5,270 nt of DNA. It comes from JBGOTP01 sp041476545 (GTDB taxonomy: Bacteria > Acidobacteriota > Vicinamibacteria > Vicinamibacterales > CAVVIG01). Position 1 is the first letter of the stretch; the number at the start of each line of letters is the position of its first letter. The stretch is taken from contig JBGOTP010000356.1 of assembly GCA_041476545.1 (NCBI GenBank), positions 1 through 5,270 on the forward strand, read 5' to 3'. Below, one piece after another: positions 4,997 to 5,270 of this stretch. The position numbers and the translations under genes are program-made. A model generated the notes under the pieces. It was not told the origin of the DNA and searched no databases. It saw only the letters and a list, made by a program, of their open reading frames with translations.

Positions 4997-5270
4997 TCGT
5001 CGGCGGTGGACCGGCCGGGTCGGCCTGCGCGTGGAGACTCCGACAAGCGGGTCTCGACGTGATCGTCATCGATCGCGCCGTGTTCCCGCGCGACAAGGTC
5101 TGCGCCGGATGGATCACTCCGCAGGTCGTCGCCGAGTTGGACCTCGACACCGAGGCGTACCGGCAGGGCAGGACCTTGCAGGCCATCAGCGGTTTCCGCA
5201 CGGGCCTCATCGGCGACGGCCACGCGGTGGACACCCGCTACGGATGCGCCGTCAGCTTCGGCATCCGCCG
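4975..5270 (+). CDS. FAD-dependent oxidoreductase, geranylgeranyl-reductase type, N-terminal part
   Basis: The first 98 residues of a flavoprotein whose frame is open to the window edge. The N-terminus is a textbook Rossmann dinucleotide fold: DALIVGGGPAGSACAWRL (GxGxxG at residues 10-15), then VIVIDR with Asp33 at the end of the second strand to hold the ribose of FAD. The next motif, FPRDKVCAGWITPQ (37-50), is the conserved PxxKxC...P segment of the geranylgeranyl reductase / p-hydroxybenzoate hydroxylase-like superfamily, whose members reduce isoprenoid double bonds or oxidise aromatic and lipid substrates. The substrate cannot be assigned from this fragment. The start is chosen because the fold begins directly at it. 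The ribosome site is poor (GGGG at 4969-4972, only two bases away), which fits translation coupled to upstream frames. The reading frame is also open back through the repeat but has no usable start there. Confidence 0.88.
   Translation, partial: MDTCDALIVGGGPAGSACAWRLRQAGLDVIVIDRAVFPRDKVCAGWITPQVVAELDLDTEAYRQGRTLQAISGFRTGLIGDGHAVDTRYGCAVSFGIR

Overview
This is a GC-rich bacterial chromosomal segment, by eye about two thirds G+C, with strongly G/C-biased third codon positions. Every supportable gene lies on the + strand. The gene set is bacterial core metabolism plus stress or energy sensing, with no phage, IS or CRISPR content. Codon bias and gene mix would suit a high-GC Gram-negative lineage such as Acidobacteriota, Methylomirabilota/Rokubacteria, Myxococcota or Betaproteobacteria, but nothing here fixes the taxon.

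Layout: (1) 1-1458, the C-terminal ~485 residues of phosphoenolpyruvate synthase (ppsA), cut by the window edge, with the catalytic His and Cys both present. (2) 1459-1654, an intergenic stretch with a terminator-like hairpin, a candidate sigma-54 promoter and a small leader hairpin. (3) 1655-2107, a two-CBS-domain protein with a strongly basic C-terminal tail. (4) 2108-2325, the richest regulatory interval: an 8-bp-arm dyad, a 7-bp-arm dyad and a good sigma-54 (-24/-12) promoter match about 25 bases before the ribosome binding site of the next gene. (5) 2326-2976, a protein made of three BON domains. (6) 3061-3522, a second two-CBS-domain protein. (7) 3617-4849, a cyclopropane-fatty-acid-synthase-type SAM methyltransferase with its catalytic residues intact. 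(8) 4825-4964, a 30-bp tandem repeat of about 4.7 copies that begins inside the last codons of the methyltransferase gene and fills the gap to the next gene. (9) 4975-5270, the N-terminus of an FAD-dependent oxidoreductase of the geranylgeranyl-reductase type, cut by the right edge.

How the genes may fit together (inference): PEP synthase spends ATP to start gluconeogenesis, and paired CBS domains commonly bind adenine nucleotides. BON proteins are associated with stress and envelope protection, and the Cfa-type enzyme modifies membrane lipids. The left and centre therefore look like an energy- or stress-responsive set, possibly under sigma-54 control. The right part looks like a lipid-modification pair (methyltransferase plus flavin reductase).

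The two features most worth follow-up are the sigma-54 promoter and dyad architecture ahead of the BON gene, and the 30-bp repeat. Each repeat unit encodes a GC hairpin and a tiny ATG-to-TAA reading frame, and the frames form a stop-start chain from the methyltransferase stop codon into the start of the flavoprotein gene.
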